A DNA stretch of 64,000 nucleotides from Oleiphilus messinensis (GTDB lineage: Bacteria; Pseudomonadota; Gammaproteobacteria; Pseudomonadales; Oleiphilaceae). Made by a program: the position numbers and the translations under genes. The notes below the pieces were generated by a model. It saw nothing but the letters and a program-made list of their open reading frames with translations. It was not told the origin of the DNA and searched no databases. Location: contig NZ_CP021425.1 of the NCBI RefSeq assembly GCF_002162375.1, forward strand, positions 2,415,501 through 2,479,500. Direction: 5' to 3'. Positions 52,448 to 62,131 of this stretch are shown here, in pieces (position 1 is the stretch's first letter; every line of letters begins with the position of its first letter).

Positions 52448-53269
52448 TTATTTAACTCGCCGCTCGATGCCCGTTTCAAGCAGGATTCGGGTTGCGATTT
52501 CCTCAACTGAATAATCGGTTGTATTCAAATAGGGGATTCGTTCTCGACGATACATCAATTCCACTTCTTCAACTTCGTAATTACATTGTTTTATAGAAGC
52601 GTAGCGAGAGTTGGGGCGCCGCTCATTCCGAATTAAAGACAATCGCTCTGGTTCGATTGTGAGTCCGAAAATTTTATTCTTGTGTACTTTTAGCGGGGCA
52701 GGCAGTTTCTGATCATCAATATCGTCTTCAGTAATCGGGTAATTGGCTGCTTTTATGCCGTATTGAAGTGCCAGATAGATGCAGGTCGGGGTTTTGCCGC
52801 TTCGTGATACGCCAACGACAATGATATCGGCTTCATTGTAATACCGGGTGCGTGCACCATCGTCGTTATCCAGGGCGAAATTGACGGCCTCCATTCGGCG
52901 TTCGTAGGTTCGGGAAGCGGTATTGATGGCGTGGGATTTGCCGACAATATGGGTTGACTTGGTGTGAAGCTCGTTTTCAAGTAGTCCCATGAACGTGCCG
53001 AAAATATCGATCGTAACCGCATTCGCTTTAGCGATTTCCGAACGTATGTCTGCATCCACTATAGTATCGATGACAATCGGTTTCTCATTGTCATTCATGG
53101 CGCTCTTGTTTATTTTTGCGACGGTTTCGCGTGCTTTTTCGATGCTATCAATATAGGGGAGTGTGATTTTGTCGAATTCAATGGACTCGAACTGTGCCAG
53201 CAAGCTAGTGCCAATGCCTTCTGCAGTGATCCCTGTACCGTCAGATATGAAAAAAGCAGATCGTTTCAT
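52448..53269 (-). CDS. ppsR: PEP synthase regulatory protein (kinase/pyrophosphorylase)
   Basis: PpsR phosphorylates (with ADP) and dephosphorylates (with phosphate) a threonine next to the catalytic His of PEP synthase, switching it off and on. The 273-residue DUF299 protein has the start [18 protein letters not shown], the P-loop-like [15 protein letters not shown] and the family end [16 protein letters not shown]. The ATG at 53269 gives the family length; the frame is open to 53323. It is divergent from its target ppsA, the usual gammaproteobacterial arrangement. Confidence 0.93.
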   Translation of the reverse strand: MKRSAFFISDGTGITAEGIGTSLLAQFESIEFDKITLPYIDSIEKARETVAKINKSAMNDNEKPIVIDTIVDADIRSEIAKANAVTIDIFGTFMGLLENELHTKSTHIVGKSHAINTASRTYERRMEAVNFALDNDDGARTRYYNEADIIVVGVSRSGKTPTCIYLALQYGIKAANYPITEDDIDDQKLPAPLKVHKNKIFGLTIEPERLSLIRNERRPNSRYASIKQCNYEVEEVELMYRRERIPYLNTTDYSVEEIATRILLETGIERRVK

Positions 53270-53706
53270 CGCTTTGAGGTCTCCGTAGACACATTCCCGA
53301 CTGGAAAGAAGCGTGTCGTTCAAAATTTCTGTTTTAATTAAATGATATGTAAAAACTACTATTGTCTGGTCCGATCTTTATCGGTCAAGGTCGTTCTTTT
53401 GCCGTGGGAGTGTATTACCTGAGTCGTATTGTTTGCCGTCAACGAAATTATGTTGGTGCGATATTGATGCCCCAAATTGGTCGAGACAGTATATAATGCG
53501 CGCTTGGCTTCGGGGTTTTTATAATCATTTGGTTAGTGAAACGCCCTGATATAGAGTATTATTGTTGTTCCATTAAGTGATGTCGAGAGCTGAAACAGCT
53601 GAAATCCGTTTTTATTCGTAATCCGGTTTAAAAATCGTAGTGTCCCGACATCACAGCTGTCCAAAAGATAGCAATAATTCACAGAAATAAACGAGGGAGA
53701 CAAGCT
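53270..53706. other. Divergent ppsR-ppsA control region
   Basis: About 437 bp with two TATAAT sequences (53492-53497 and near 53519) without good -35 elements. An inverted repeat, GTGATGTCG (53577-53585) with CGACATCAC (53646-53654), should fold in the ppsA leader RNA. CAGCTG-type sequence occurs next to both arms, which may extend or compete with the stem. No gene is present. Confidence 0.5.
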
Positions 53707-56079
53707 TTGGATAAGTATATTGCCTGGTTTAAAGACCTTGGAATGAATGATGTTGACCGGGTAGGCGGTAAAAATGCTTCACTTGGAGAAATGATTAGCA
53801 ATCTTGAAAATGCCGGTGTTTCGGTTCCGGGTGGGTTTGCTACAACAGCGGATGCTTATCGTGAGTTTTTGGCTACAGACGGGCTTGATAAAAAAATAGA
53901 TGCAGCATTGAAAGCGTTGGATGTCAATGATGTCAATGCTCTGGCTGCCACTGGCGCACAGATTCGGCAGTGGGTGGTCGATACTCCCTTTCCGGCAGAA
54001 CTGGATGTTGCTCTAGGTCAGGCATTCAAATTGTTGGCCGGTGAAAATGAGAATATGTCTGTGGCAGTGCGTTCTTCTGCAACCGCAGAAGACCTTCCTG
54101 ATGCCTCATTTGCAGGGCAGCAGGAAACATTTTTGAATATTGTCGGCTTGGAAAGCATCAAGGTTGCGGTTAAAGAGGTATTCGCATCATTATTTAATGA
54201 TCGAGCCATATCATACCGGGTTCATCACGGCTTTGATCACGCAGAAGTTGCATTGTCTGCGGGTATTCAGAAAATGGTTCGCAGCGAATCTGCTTCCAGT
54301 GGGGTTATGTTTACACTTGATACCGAATCAGGATTCCGAGATGTTGTGTTTGTTACTTCATCATACGGGCTGGGTGAAACTGTCGTTCAAGGTGCCGTAA
54401 ATCCCGATGAATTTTACGTCCACAAGCCAACTTATGAGGCGGGCCGTCCTTCCATTTTGCGTCGTAATCTGGGTAGCAAAGCAATCAAAATGATTTATAC
54501 CGGTGATACCACTGCGGGTAAATCGGTTGAAACAGTGAAAGTTGAGCCTGAGTTGCGTCAGCAGTTTTCGATTACAGACGCAGAGATTGAAGAGTTAACT
54601 CGCCAGGCACTGATCATCGAAAAACATTATCAGCGACCCATGGATATTGAATGGGCGAAAGATGGTGATGATGGCCAAATTTACATCGTTCAAGCCCGCC
54701 CTGAAACGGTTAAGAGCAGAAGCTCGGCGGCAACTATGGAGCGTTACCTGCTGAAAGAAAAGGGTAAAGTTCTGGTTGAGGGGCGAAGCATCGGTCAGAA
54801 GATTGGCAGCGGCCCTGTGCGGATCGTAACATCAATTGCAGAAATGGATAAAGTTCAGGAAGGCGACGTACTGGTTACGGATATGACGGATCCTGATTGG
54901 GAACCCGTGATGAAACGTTCTTCTGCGATTGTTACAGATCGCGGTGGTCGAACCTGTCATGCCGCTATTATTGCCCGCGAATTGGGGATTCCCGCGGTTG
55001 TTGGTTGTGGTGATGCGACTGAAAAGCTGGTGGAAGGAACCGAAGTTACTGTTTCCTGTGCTGAAGGCGACACCGGGATGATATATGAAGGTAGCCTGGA
55101 TTTTGAATTACGTGAAAACAGTGTAGATTCAATGCCACCGTTGTCTTTCAAAATCATGATGAATGTGGGTAATCCTGATCGAGCCTTTGATTTTCAGAGT
55201 CTGCCTAATGAAGGGGTGGGGTTGGCCCGATTGGAATTTATTATAAACCGCATGATCGGAGTCCACCCAAAAGCGCTGCTTAATTTTGAAAACCTACCCC
55301 GTGATGTTAAGCAGGTTGTTGAAAAGCGAATTTCTGGCTACGGTGAGCCGGTGGACTTCTATGTCGAAAAACTAGTGGAAGGTATTTCAACACTTGCAGC
55401 TGCTTTTGCTCCCAAGAAAGTTATTGTTCGTTTGTCGGACTTCAAATCAAACGAATATGCGAATCTGATTGGCGGCACGATTTACGAGCCGGACGAAGAG
55501 AACCCCATGCTGGGCTTCCGCGGGGCATCCCGATATATTTCTGAAACGTTCCGTGATTGTTTCGAGTTAGAGTGTCGAGCACTTAAAAAAGTTCGGAATG
55601 AAATGGGCTTTACTAATGTCGAGATCATGGTACCCTTTGTCAGAACCGTGGGTGAGGCAAAGCAAGTTATTGAGCTGTTGGAAGAAAATGGCTTAAAGCG
55701 TGGTGAGAATGGCCTCCGGATTATCATGATGTGTGAGCTGCCAGCAAACGCCTTGCTTGCGGAGCAGTTCCTGGAGCACTTTGACGGGTTCTCAATTGGA
55801 TCGAATGACTTGACTCAGTTAACCTTAGGTTTGGATCGTGATTCAGGAATAGTTGCGCATCTATTTGACGAGCGTAACGATGCGGTCAGAGCTTTGCTTT
55901 CCAATGCGATTAAAGCTTGTAAGGATGCGGGTAAATACATTGGGATTTGTGGACAGGGCCCTTCAGATCACCCGGATCTGGCAAAGTGGTTGATGGAGCA
56001 AGGTATTGATACTGTTTCATTGAACCCGGATTCCGTATTGGATACTTGGTTCTTCCTCGCGGAACAACAACCTAAGTAA
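53707..56079 (+). CDS. ppsA: Phosphoenolpyruvate synthase
   Basis: PpsA converts pyruvate and ATP to PEP, AMP and phosphate for gluconeogenesis. The 790-residue protein has the ATP-grasp domain ([33 protein letters not shown]), the phosphohistidine domain with His418 in [17 protein letters not shown] preceded by the regulatory Thr, and the C-terminal PEP/pyruvate barrel ([27 protein letters not shown] with Cys748). It starts with TTG at 53707, preceded by GAGGGAG at 7 bp; no better ATG exists. It is divergent from its regulator ppsR. It could use pyruvate from the acetyl-CoA assimilation cluster. Confidence 0.96.
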   Translation: MDKYIAWFKDLGMNDVDRVGGKNASLGEMISNLENAGVSVPGGFATTADAYREFLATDGLDKKIDAALKALDVNDVNALAATGAQIRQWVVDTPFPAELDVALGQAFKLLAGENENMSVAVRSSATAEDLPDASFAGQQETFLNIVGLESIKVAVKEVFASLFNDRAISYRVHHGFDHAEVALSAGIQKMVRSESASSGVMFTLDTESGFRDVVFVTSSYGLGETVVQGAVNPDEFYVHKPTYEAGRPSILRRNLGSKAIKMIYTGDTTAGKSVETVKVEPELRQQFSITDAEIEELTRQALIIEKHYQRPMDIEWAKDGDDGQIYIVQARPETVKSRSSAATMERYLLKEKGKVLVEGRSIGQKIGSGPVRIVTSIAEMDKVQEGDVLVTDMTDPDWEPVMKRSSAIVTDRGGRTCHAAIIARELGIPAVVGCGDATEKLVEGTEVTVSCAEGDTGMIYEGSLDFELRENSVDSMPPLSFKIMMNVGNPDRAFDFQSLPNEGVGLARLEFIINRMIGVHPKALLNFENLPRDVKQVVEKRISGYGEPVDFYVEKLVEGISTLAAAFAPKKVIVRLSDFKSNEYANLIGGTIYEPDEENPMLGFRGASRYISETFRDCFELECRALKKVRNEMGFTNVEIMVPFVRTVGEAKQVIELLEENGLKRGENGLRIIMMCELPANALLAEQFLEHFDGFSIGSNDLTQLTLGLDRDSGIVAHLFDERNDAVRALLSNAIKACKDAGKYIGICGQGPSDHPDLAKWLMEQGIDTVSLNPDSVLDTWFFLAEQQPK

Positions 56080-56148
56080 ATAGATTTGTCTGCGGGTTTG
56101 TGTGAACGTCGTCCCTCTGGTCGGCGTCACGCAAAATATCAAGTGTTC

Positions 56149-56169
56149 CCGGGGATATCTCTTCCCCGG
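56149..56169 (+). terminator. Hairpin downstream of ppsA
   Basis: The stem CCGGGG with CCCCGG, followed by TTATTT, lies 70 bp after ppsA. It is a plausible but weak terminator. Confidence 0.4.
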
Positions 56170-56342
56170 TTATTTGCTCATCTTTGATCTCATCCTTTAG
56201 TATCCTAGTACCTTATTGTGCTCTATGTTTTGAACGCTCAAATTGAATTAACAGTTGATGACGTCTCAACAGGCAGATTGGTCATCACCGTCTTTAAACG
56301 TTGCATACAAACTAAACATATTCAAGGAAGCTTCCAGCCGTT

Positions 56343-57308
56343 ATGAGAAGTAGTAGTGAACTATTTCCAACTCGTTTGATATCTGCGGAAATCTATGGGC
56401 CTTTTTCTGTGGATTCGTATTTATTGAAGCCGAATAATTCGCCCGATAAGTCGGTAGAGTTGGCTGTTACACGAATTGCCAAGGAAGGTAAGCCAACGCA
56501 AAAGCCTCCCATCATCTGCCTGCATGGCTCTTTTTCCAATCGTATGTTGTGGTTGCCTCGGGTGGGAGATGGATTAGCGCATTACCTCGCTTCGCACGAT
56601 TACGAAGTGTGGTTACCGGAAATGCGCGGACACGGTCTGTCGCCCATGAATCGGGACTACCTTAATACCCGTTGGGATGATGTCGTTAAGCTTGATTTGC
56701 CAGCTATTAGTGATTTCGTTGCTGAGCAAACTGATCGAAAACCAATCTGGATATGTCACTCTTTGGGAGGGGCAATGTTGCTGGGCAGTCTTACCAGTCA
56801 GAGTATTGATCCCGAGCAGGTCGCCAGTGTGGTGCTCATGGCAACACAGGTGAATCACGTGCATTGGTCATTGAAAATTCCTTTGATGGCTCGGTTAAGC
56901 GCTTGGTTGGTGAAGCGTCAGGGTATCATTGAGGGCTATAAGCGCGAATATGGTCCTGAAAATGAACCCAGTCAGCTCTTAAGCGATATAATCTCTTGGC
57001 AATCCTCAAGAGGGTGGAAATCAAAAGATGGGCATGATTACTGGGAATCGCTTGCCAGGCTCGGTATGCCTGCGCTTTGTGTGGCTTCGACTGGGGACAT
57101 CATGGATAAGAAGGATGGTGTTAAAGCCTTGCATGATCAGCTAGGCGCTTGCCGTAAAGAATATAAGAAGTTTAATTTCACTTCGGAGACCGGTTATCGA
57201 TCCCATTACTCAATGGTCCTGAGTCAGGAAGCGAAACGTTATGTTTGGCCATATATTTTGAATTGGCTGGAATCGATGCTTTTTGATGGTGATTTGAAGG
57301 TTGCTTAA
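56343..57308 (+). CDS. Alpha/beta hydrolase
   Basis: A 321-residue alpha/beta hydrolase. Conserved parts are ICLHGSFSNRMLW (oxyanion loop), LPEMRGHGLSP, the nucleophile elbow ICHSLGGAM (Ser) and the region CVASTGDIMDKKDG (acid). The catalytic His is probably in YRSHYSMVLS. It resembles lipase or esterase-like hydrolases. The gene is 3 bp upstream of an NAD(P)-binding protein gene, forming an operon. The substrate is unknown. Confidence 0.82.
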   Translation: MRSSSELFPTRLISAEIYGPFSVDSYLLKPNNSPDKSVELAVTRIAKEGKPTQKPPIICLHGSFSNRMLWLPRVGDGLAHYLASHDYEVWLPEMRGHGLSPMNRDYLNTRWDDVVKLDLPAISDFVAEQTDRKPIWICHSLGGAMLLGSLTSQSIDPEQVASVVLMATQVNHVHWSLKIPLMARLSAWLVKRQGIIEGYKREYGPENEPSQLLSDIISWQSSRGWKSKDGHDYWESLARLGMPALCVASTGDIMDKKDGVKALHDQLGACRKEYKKFNFTSETGYRSHYSMVLSQEAKRYVWPYILNWLESMLFDGDLKVA

Positions 57309-57311
57309 CTT

Positions 57312-58007
57312 ATGGTTCAGAATAACAGCGAAATGAAAAGTCAGCGCACAGCGTTGGTACTTGGGTCTACCGGTTTGGTTGGTAGTGAATTGATTCGAGG
57401 GGTTTTGGCAAGTGGGTTGTACGATCGTGTTATCACTTATGGTCGACGTAAACCGGCAATAGCCCACAGTAAGTTACAGAGTATTCTGGGAAACTTGGAA
57501 GAGTTTGCTCAAAAAACAGATGCGCTTAGTTTTGATGATGTTTATTGTTGTCTTGGCTCAACGATTAAAAAGGCAGGGAGTGAAGACGCGTTTCGGCATG
57601 TCGATTTTGATTGGCCAGTGCAGATAGCATCCCTTTTATGTGAGAAAGGGTTGCGGCACTTTGTGATTATTTCTGCCTTAGGAGCGAATGCAGATTCTGC
57701 GTTGTTTTACCCCAGAATAAAGGGCGAAACTGAAGATGCACTAAAACGTCTGCCGATACCTTACCTTACTATTCTGCGGCCGTCACTCTTGGTTGGTGAT
57801 CGAAAAGAAACCCGCTTTATGGAAGGGGTAAGTGCAAAGCTGATGGGGATTGTTAAGCCGGTACTCATTGGGCGGCTCACGAATTTACTACCAGTGAGTG
57901 CTGAGAAAGTGGCCGAGGCTATGGTTCAAGCAGGGCGGGAGTGTGCATCAGAGAGTCGCAACGCGCAGTTGCTGGTTTTAGACTCAGCAACGATCCAGAG
58001 ATACTAG
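57312..58007 (+). CDS. NAD(P)H-binding SDR-like protein (HTATIP2/YwnB type)
   Basis: A 231-residue atypical short-chain dehydrogenase. The dinucleotide site is LVLGSTGLVGSELIRG. Further typical segments are VYCCLGSTIKKAGSEDAFRH, HFVIISALGANADS, FYPRIKGETEDALK and LTILRPSLLVGDR. The Tyr-x3-Lys of this family is seen as YPRIKGE. It forms an operon with the hydrolase 3 bp upstream. Function is unassigned; family members act as oxidoreductases or NADPH-sensing proteins. Confidence 0.82.
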   Translation: MVQNNSEMKSQRTALVLGSTGLVGSELIRGVLASGLYDRVITYGRRKPAIAHSKLQSILGNLEEFAQKTDALSFDDVYCCLGSTIKKAGSEDAFRHVDFDWPVQIASLLCEKGLRHFVIISALGANADSALFYPRIKGETEDALKRLPIPYLTILRPSLLVGDRKETRFMEGVSAKLMGIVKPVLIGRLTNLLPVSAEKVAEAMVQAGRECASESRNAQLLVLDSATIQRY

Positions 58008-58098
58008 GTTTCATAATTAGCTTCGGACGCGAAAAGTTCAAGGTTACTCACGTCCTTAACACTCATTCTAAACTACCAAGATGAAGTATGGAGATTGT

Positions 58099-58578
58099 AT
58101 GACTATAGTTACACCCGATTTGTGTGATGATTTTCCTGAGAATATCAGGGTTGTTGAACCTATGTTCCAGAACTTTGGTGGCCGTAAAGCATTTGGTGGT
58201 GAAATTGTCACTGTGAAATGTTTTGAAGATAACTCTGTCGTCAAAGAGCAGGTTGGCTTGCCTGGCAAAGGTAAAGTGATGGTTGTTGATGGTGGCGGAT
58301 CGAAAAGGGCTGCATTGCTGGGTGATATGCTGGCAGAGAAAGCGGCTGAAAATGGTTGGGAAGGTATTATTATCTTCGGATGTATTCGGGATGTTGATGT
58401 TATTATGCAGACTGAGCTTGGAGTGCAAGCCCTGGCTACACACCCGATGAAAACCGAGAAGCGGGGCATCGGTGACCTTAATGTTCCCGTAAAATTTGGT
58501 GGTGTTGAGTTTAAACCCGGTGACTATGTATATGCCGATAATAATGGCGTAATTGTTGCCGATAAAAAGCTGATTTGA
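58099..58578 (+). CDS. rraA: RraA family protein, ribonuclease E activity regulator
   Basis: A 159-residue protein of the RraA family, which in E. coli binds RNase E and inhibits mRNA decay. The family also includes HMG/CHA aldolases with similar folds. Characteristic segments are [63 protein letters not shown] and [18 protein letters not shown]. The length equals E. coli RraA (161). The ATG at 58099 is preceded by GGAG at 5 bp; an ATG at 58081 is upstream. Confidence 0.9.
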   Translation: MTIVTPDLCDDFPENIRVVEPMFQNFGGRKAFGGEIVTVKCFEDNSVVKEQVGLPGKGKVMVVDGGGSKRAALLGDMLAEKAAENGWEGIIIFGCIRDVDVIMQTELGVQALATHPMKTEKRGIGDLNVPVKFGGVEFKPGDYVYADNNGVIVADKKLI

Positions 58579-58597
58579 ATGTCTTTTTGATGGGGCA

Positions 58598-58631
58598 GGT
58601 CACAGTTTAGGCTGTCTGGCCATCTGTGACC
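58598..58631. terminator. Hairpin between convergent rraA and PilZ genes
   Basis: GGTCACAG pairs with CTGTGACC across an 18-nt loop, 20 bp after rraA and 50 bp after the stop of the convergent PilZ gene. There is no T run, so terminator function is likely but weak. Confidence 0.4.
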
Positions 58632-58681
58632 TTGCAAGGTTTGGTGTCGCGGGTTAATGGATTAGCTCCATGCCCGTTGAA

Positions 58682-58996
58682 TCACTGACCCTTTACCGTC
58701 AAAATTTCAGTGCCTAGAAGATACTTGCCTTCTGCCGTTTCTTCGCACCGTCTAACAACGACCTGGGTTTCAAATGGTGGGAAAGATTCATTGTTGGAAG
58801 GCAGCATCGTGTGCATCTCTGTACCTGCATCAATTGCTTCCTCGGTTTCGATCTGCATGCCGGTTCCGCTCAAATCTTTGCAAATTGCTTTAATTGTTTG
58901 ATTGGTTTTCTGAATAACCAGCGTAATTTCCGCGTTAACTTGCATTCGAATAAAGTCACGCTTCTCACTGTAATCTTTTATTAGCGAATTCATCAT
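58682..58996 (-). CDS. PilZ-domain protein
   Basis: A single-domain c-di-GMP receptor of 104 residues. Both binding motifs are present: RxxxR in EKRDFIRMQV and DxSxxG in DLSGTGMQIE. The rest follows the six-stranded PilZ barrel (FETQVVVRRCEE, KYLLGTEIL). The ATG at 58996 is preferred; a TTG at 59005 is possible. Its output partner is unknown. Confidence 0.88.
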   Translation of the reverse strand: MMNSLIKDYSEKRDFIRMQVNAEITLVIQKTNQTIKAICKDLSGTGMQIETEEAIDAGTEMHTMLPSNNESFPPFETQVVVRRCEETAEGKYLLGTEILTVKGQ

Positions 58997-59245
58997 ATCA
59001 GACAAGACCCTTTATTGTTTTTGTCCCTAATGTTATACGTTTATTTCAAAGCTGTGTCAAAGTTGAAATAGTTATAAAAAATTCCATCATATGAATATAT
59101 AGTGTGTTTGTGATTTTTTGCACCCTATATATAGATAATTTGAATTGGGGTGACTATAATTGATAGTCCCCCTTCAGGAAAATTCATACTCAGTCGCAGC
59201 AACTGTTATTTTCAAGACCCTAGCCTCGGGCCGATTATCGTTTTA

Positions 59246-59911
59246 TTAAGCCCAACTATCATTTTTCTTGGTAGGCTTCATCCAGGGGATAATCAAAGCG
59301 ATGAGCACACCAAGTCCAACGAGCCCGCCACCCAACAACATAAAATCTGTCTCGGATTTATCTTTCAATCTTTGATTGTCTGCTTGCAGAAGCTCAAGCT
59401 CATTTCGAAGTTGCTGATTGCTCTCCTGAAGTTCCCGGTTTCTTTGGTCAAGGAAAATCGCATTTGAGGAAATGCTTTTAATCTCTTCCAGTTCTGTAGT
59501 GAGCGTGGAGTTTAATTTTCCAAGTGTTGTATTACTTTCCTTTAGCTCGCTGTTTTCTTCGAGTATTTTGGAAATTTCACTGCTTTGGTTTTTGTCTTTT
59601 GATTCAAGAATCTGAAGCTTCTTTAATGCCGCCTCAAGTTTATCCTTCGCGATGGGTTCGCTCACGAGAAAGCGGGTTGGTAACCAGCCTACAGCTCCGC
59701 CTGGCTCTTTGATTTTAGAGTATCCCGTCTCAGAGCTTTGCTCCATGACCTCAACACTCGTACCGCTTTTTATGCCTTTGTGTACAATTCGATAGCCGAG
59801 TCCCTGGCCACTGCGCAGTGGTACAAAAAGCGTATCATCTACATACATACTTTTGGCCGAAATCGTCGGGGTAAAAATAAAGAGTAGTAGTAAAGTCGTA
59901 ATTATTCTCAC
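59246..59911 (-). CDS. SH3-domain membrane protein (TIGR04211/YgiM-like)
   Basis: A 221-residue envelope protein. The order is a signal peptide (MRIITTLLLLFIFTPTISA), a bacterial SH3 domain (DTLFVPLRSGQGLGYRIV to EPGGAVGWLPTRFLVSE), a long coiled coil (about residues 90-190) and a C-terminal membrane helix (LGGGLVGLGVLIALIIPWM). This is the layout of the TIGR04211 family, represented by E. coli YgiM. The SH3 domain should lie in the periplasm, probably binding peptidoglycan. Confidence 0.88.
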   Translation of the reverse strand: MRIITTLLLLFIFTPTISAKSMYVDDTLFVPLRSGQGLGYRIVHKGIKSGTSVEVMEQSSETGYSKIKEPGGAVGWLPTRFLVSEPIAKDKLEAALKKLQILESKDKNQSSEISKILEENSELKESNTTLGKLNSTLTTELEEIKSISSNAIFLDQRNRELQESNQQLRNELELLQADNQRLKDKSETDFMLLGGGLVGLGVLIALIIPWMKPTKKNDSWA

Positions 59912-59999
59912 AATGGTCTACCTTGAGATCGTTAATAGTCGCTTTAGATTATCTTCACAATCTGGAAGTTAGGTGTGCTTGAAATGTAGCGATTAAGCG

Positions 60000-60299
60000 T
60001 TAGGGTAATACCTTTTTGAAAGGCTTTACTATGACGGACTTGTATACGCCCGCAGCAAGGTAGGGATCTTCATTTGCCCATTTTTCTGCCAGTTCCTGAT
60101 TTTGAAATTCTGCAACAACTAAACTTCCCGAGAAACCGGCATCTCCTGGATTTTCTGCATCAATTGCGGGGTGTGGACCGGCCAAGATCAAGCGTCCTTC
60201 CTGTTTTAGTGCGTTCAGACGTTCTAAGTGTGCCGGGCGCGCTTTGACGCGTAATGGAAGGCTATTCTCTACATCCTGACTGATAATGGCGTATAACAT
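60000..60299 (-). CDS. yciI: YciI family protein
   Basis: A 99-residue YciI-like protein of ferredoxin-like fold. Typical segments are MLYAIISQDVENSLPLR, RPAHLERLNALKQEGRLILAGP (with conserved His) and NEDPYLAAGVYKSVIVKPF (with conserved Asp). The biochemical role is undefined; related domains occur in dehydrochlorinase-like proteins. The ATG at 60299 is the family start. It follows yciB closely on the same strand. Confidence 0.9.
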   Translation of the reverse strand: MLYAIISQDVENSLPLRVKARPAHLERLNALKQEGRLILAGPHPAIDAENPGDAGFSGSLVVAEFQNQELAEKWANEDPYLAAGVYKSVIVKPFKKVLP

Positions 60300-60355
60300 A
60301 GGTTGTCCTGTAACAAAGATTGTCCTGATGGACGTGACTCTACTTGTTCGTGGCT

Positions 60356-60916
60356 TCATCCTTCGTCTTTTGAGACGGACGCATCTTTTTCTGATATGTA
60401 AGGTGAAATGTACAGTCCGATACCGATCACGAAGAGTATGTTAAGTCCGATAAAACCGAAAACTTTGAAATTAACCCAAAACTCCTGGCTGAAAGTATAG
60501 GCTATCCAAATGTTTAAGACGCCGCAAACGAAGAAAAATGCGGAAGCCAGCCCATTGATGTTAGTCCAGATATTTGCGGGAAGTTCAAGGTTGTCCTCCA
60601 TCATTCTTTGTACCAGGTTCTTGCGGGTAAAGAGCTGGCTGAAAATCAGAGCTACAGCAAAAATCCAGCTAACAGCGGTTGGTTTCCACTTGATAAAAGT
60701 TTCATCCTGCAGCGCTATCGTCAATCCTCCAAAAAATAGGACAAGAACTAATGTGATTATGTGCATTTTTTCTACTTTTCGGAAGCGGATCCACAAGTAG
60801 CTGACTTGAATTGCTGATGCAATGACGAGCACGCCCGTGGCAGTGATGATGTCTTTCGTGTACTGGTAGGCAATAAAAAAAAGTATAAGTGGAAAAAAGT
60901 CGGTAAATGCCTTCAT
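60356..60916 (-). CDS. yciB: YciB/IspZ inner-membrane protein
   Basis: A 186-residue inner-membrane protein of the septation protein A (YciB) family, involved in envelope synthesis and cell division. It has five hydrophobic segments and the family start KAFTDFFPLILFFIAYQYT, followed by FGGLTIALQDETFIKWKP and NLVQRMMEDNLELP. The length matches E. coli YciB (179). It forms an operon with yciI, with a gap of about 56 bp to the yciI start. Confidence 0.93.
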   Translation of the reverse strand: MKAFTDFFPLILFFIAYQYTKDIITATGVLVIASAIQVSYLWIRFRKVEKMHIITLVLVLFFGGLTIALQDETFIKWKPTAVSWIFAVALIFSQLFTRKNLVQRMMEDNLELPANIWTNINGLASAFFFVCGVLNIWIAYTFSQEFWVNFKVFGFIGLNILFVIGIGLYISPYISEKDASVSKDEG

Positions 60917-61060
60917 TTTTGTGCTGGTATCCGTTTTGTCACAGGGTGCTTTTGTTAGGGTGCTGGATTTTCAGGATCTGATAATGTTTGGGGTAATCAC
61001 ATTCATGTCTGGTATTATAACCTGATTATTCAGCAAACTTCGACCGGGGTCTTTTCACAA

Positions 61061-61888
61061 TTGATCGTTGACTTACATTCTCATAGCACGGCGTCTGACG
61101 GTGTGCTTACACCTTCACAACTCGTAGAGAGAGCAAAAGCTCAAGGAGTCGAGCTTTTCTCGGTGACAGATCATGACACGATTTCCGGGCTCGGGGAAGC
61201 CTCATTGGCTGCCAGAAGGCATAAAATACGGTTGGTATCTGGAATTGAATTTACGTGTTTGTGGAACAAAATGGTGTTTCATATCCTGGCTTATAATTTT
61301 GACCCAGAACATCCTGCAATTCAGGACGCAGTAAAGTATCAAACGCGAATCAGGTTTCAGAGGGGGGAAGCGATTGCTGAGAAGCTGCAGCAAAAATTCA
61401 ATTTCCATGGGCTTGCCGATTCCGTTACCGGTCTGTGTGGCGAAAAGCCACCAGGGAGGCCCCATTTTGCTCGTGCCATGGTGTCACTGGGTTATGTTAA
61501 GACCGAGCAAGAGGCATTTTCGAAGTATCTCGGTATTGGTAAGCCTGGTGATATTAAAGTGGCATGGCCAAATTTGGAAGAGACGATGACCTGGCTTTCA
61601 GAAGCGGGTGCGGTTACTGTGCTTGCTCACCCGCGGAAATATGGTATTACGTTAACGAAGCTGCGCGGGTTTATTGATGCTTTCAAGCAATTACGCGGTC
61701 ATGGGCTTGAAGTAACTACTGCGGGTCAAAAGCAGGGGGAGGTGGGCTTGCTTGCGGATCTGTGTCAACGATACGGGTTAGTGGGGTCTGTTGGAAGTGA
61801 TTTTCATTCGCCAGGTCGCCCGTGGTGTGAGCTTGGGAGGTCGTTACAGCTTCCTGGCAGTGTGGAGCCAGTTTGGTCGCTATTTTAA
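61061..61888 (+). CDS. PHP-domain exoribonuclease, RNase AM-like (YciV/TrpH)
   Basis: A 275-residue PHP-domain phosphoesterase. Metal ligands are in DLHSHSTASDG, VTDHDTISG, GIEFTC, GRPHFARAM, VLAHPRKYG and GSDFHSPG. It matches E. coli RNase AM (YciV), a 5'-3' exonuclease that matures the 5' ends of rRNAs, in order of motifs and length. The start is the TTG at 61061, directly before DLHSH. It is divergent from yciB. Confidence 0.9.
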   Translation: MIVDLHSHSTASDGVLTPSQLVERAKAQGVELFSVTDHDTISGLGEASLAARRHKIRLVSGIEFTCLWNKMVFHILAYNFDPEHPAIQDAVKYQTRIRFQRGEAIAEKLQQKFNFHGLADSVTGLCGEKPPGRPHFARAMVSLGYVKTEQEAFSKYLGIGKPGDIKVAWPNLEETMTWLSEAGAVTVLAHPRKYGITLTKLRGFIDAFKQLRGHGLEVTTAGQKQGEVGLLADLCQRYGLVGSVGSDFHSPGRPWCELGRSLQLPGSVEPVWSLF

Positions 61889-62082
61889 ATCAGCATCAGA
61901 TTCGAGCTGGGTGTCACCCACAACATAACGGTCGGAGACCCAAAGTATTAATTTTTTTGGAACTTTACGTCCTTCATGTCTAAACTTTGATTCAGGTTGA
62001 GACATTCTTTGTGTGTCTGCTTACGGTACTCAATATTGGTTTAACTGTTCTGAGTTTTTCAACCGACATCCCTAATTGAGGT

Positions 62083-62112
62083 GATCTTAAGGATACGGTA
62101 TTTCTTAAGATC
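62083..62112 (+). repeat. Inverted repeat in the leader of the MCP gene
   Basis: GATCTTAAG (62083-62091) and CTTAAGATC (62104-62112) are perfectly complementary, with a 12-nt loop, and end 19 bp before the MCP start codon. It could be an operator or an mRNA hairpin near the ribosome binding site (AAAGG). Confidence 0.6.
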
Positions 62113-62131
62113 TGAACTAAAAGGCCTTTAA

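Noticed and set aside
56343-57308. PHA depolymerase or synthase linked to the crotonyl-CoA pathway
   Set aside because: The hydrolase has a generic SLGG elbow and lacks the lipase-box cysteine of PHA synthase; no phasin or phaR is near.
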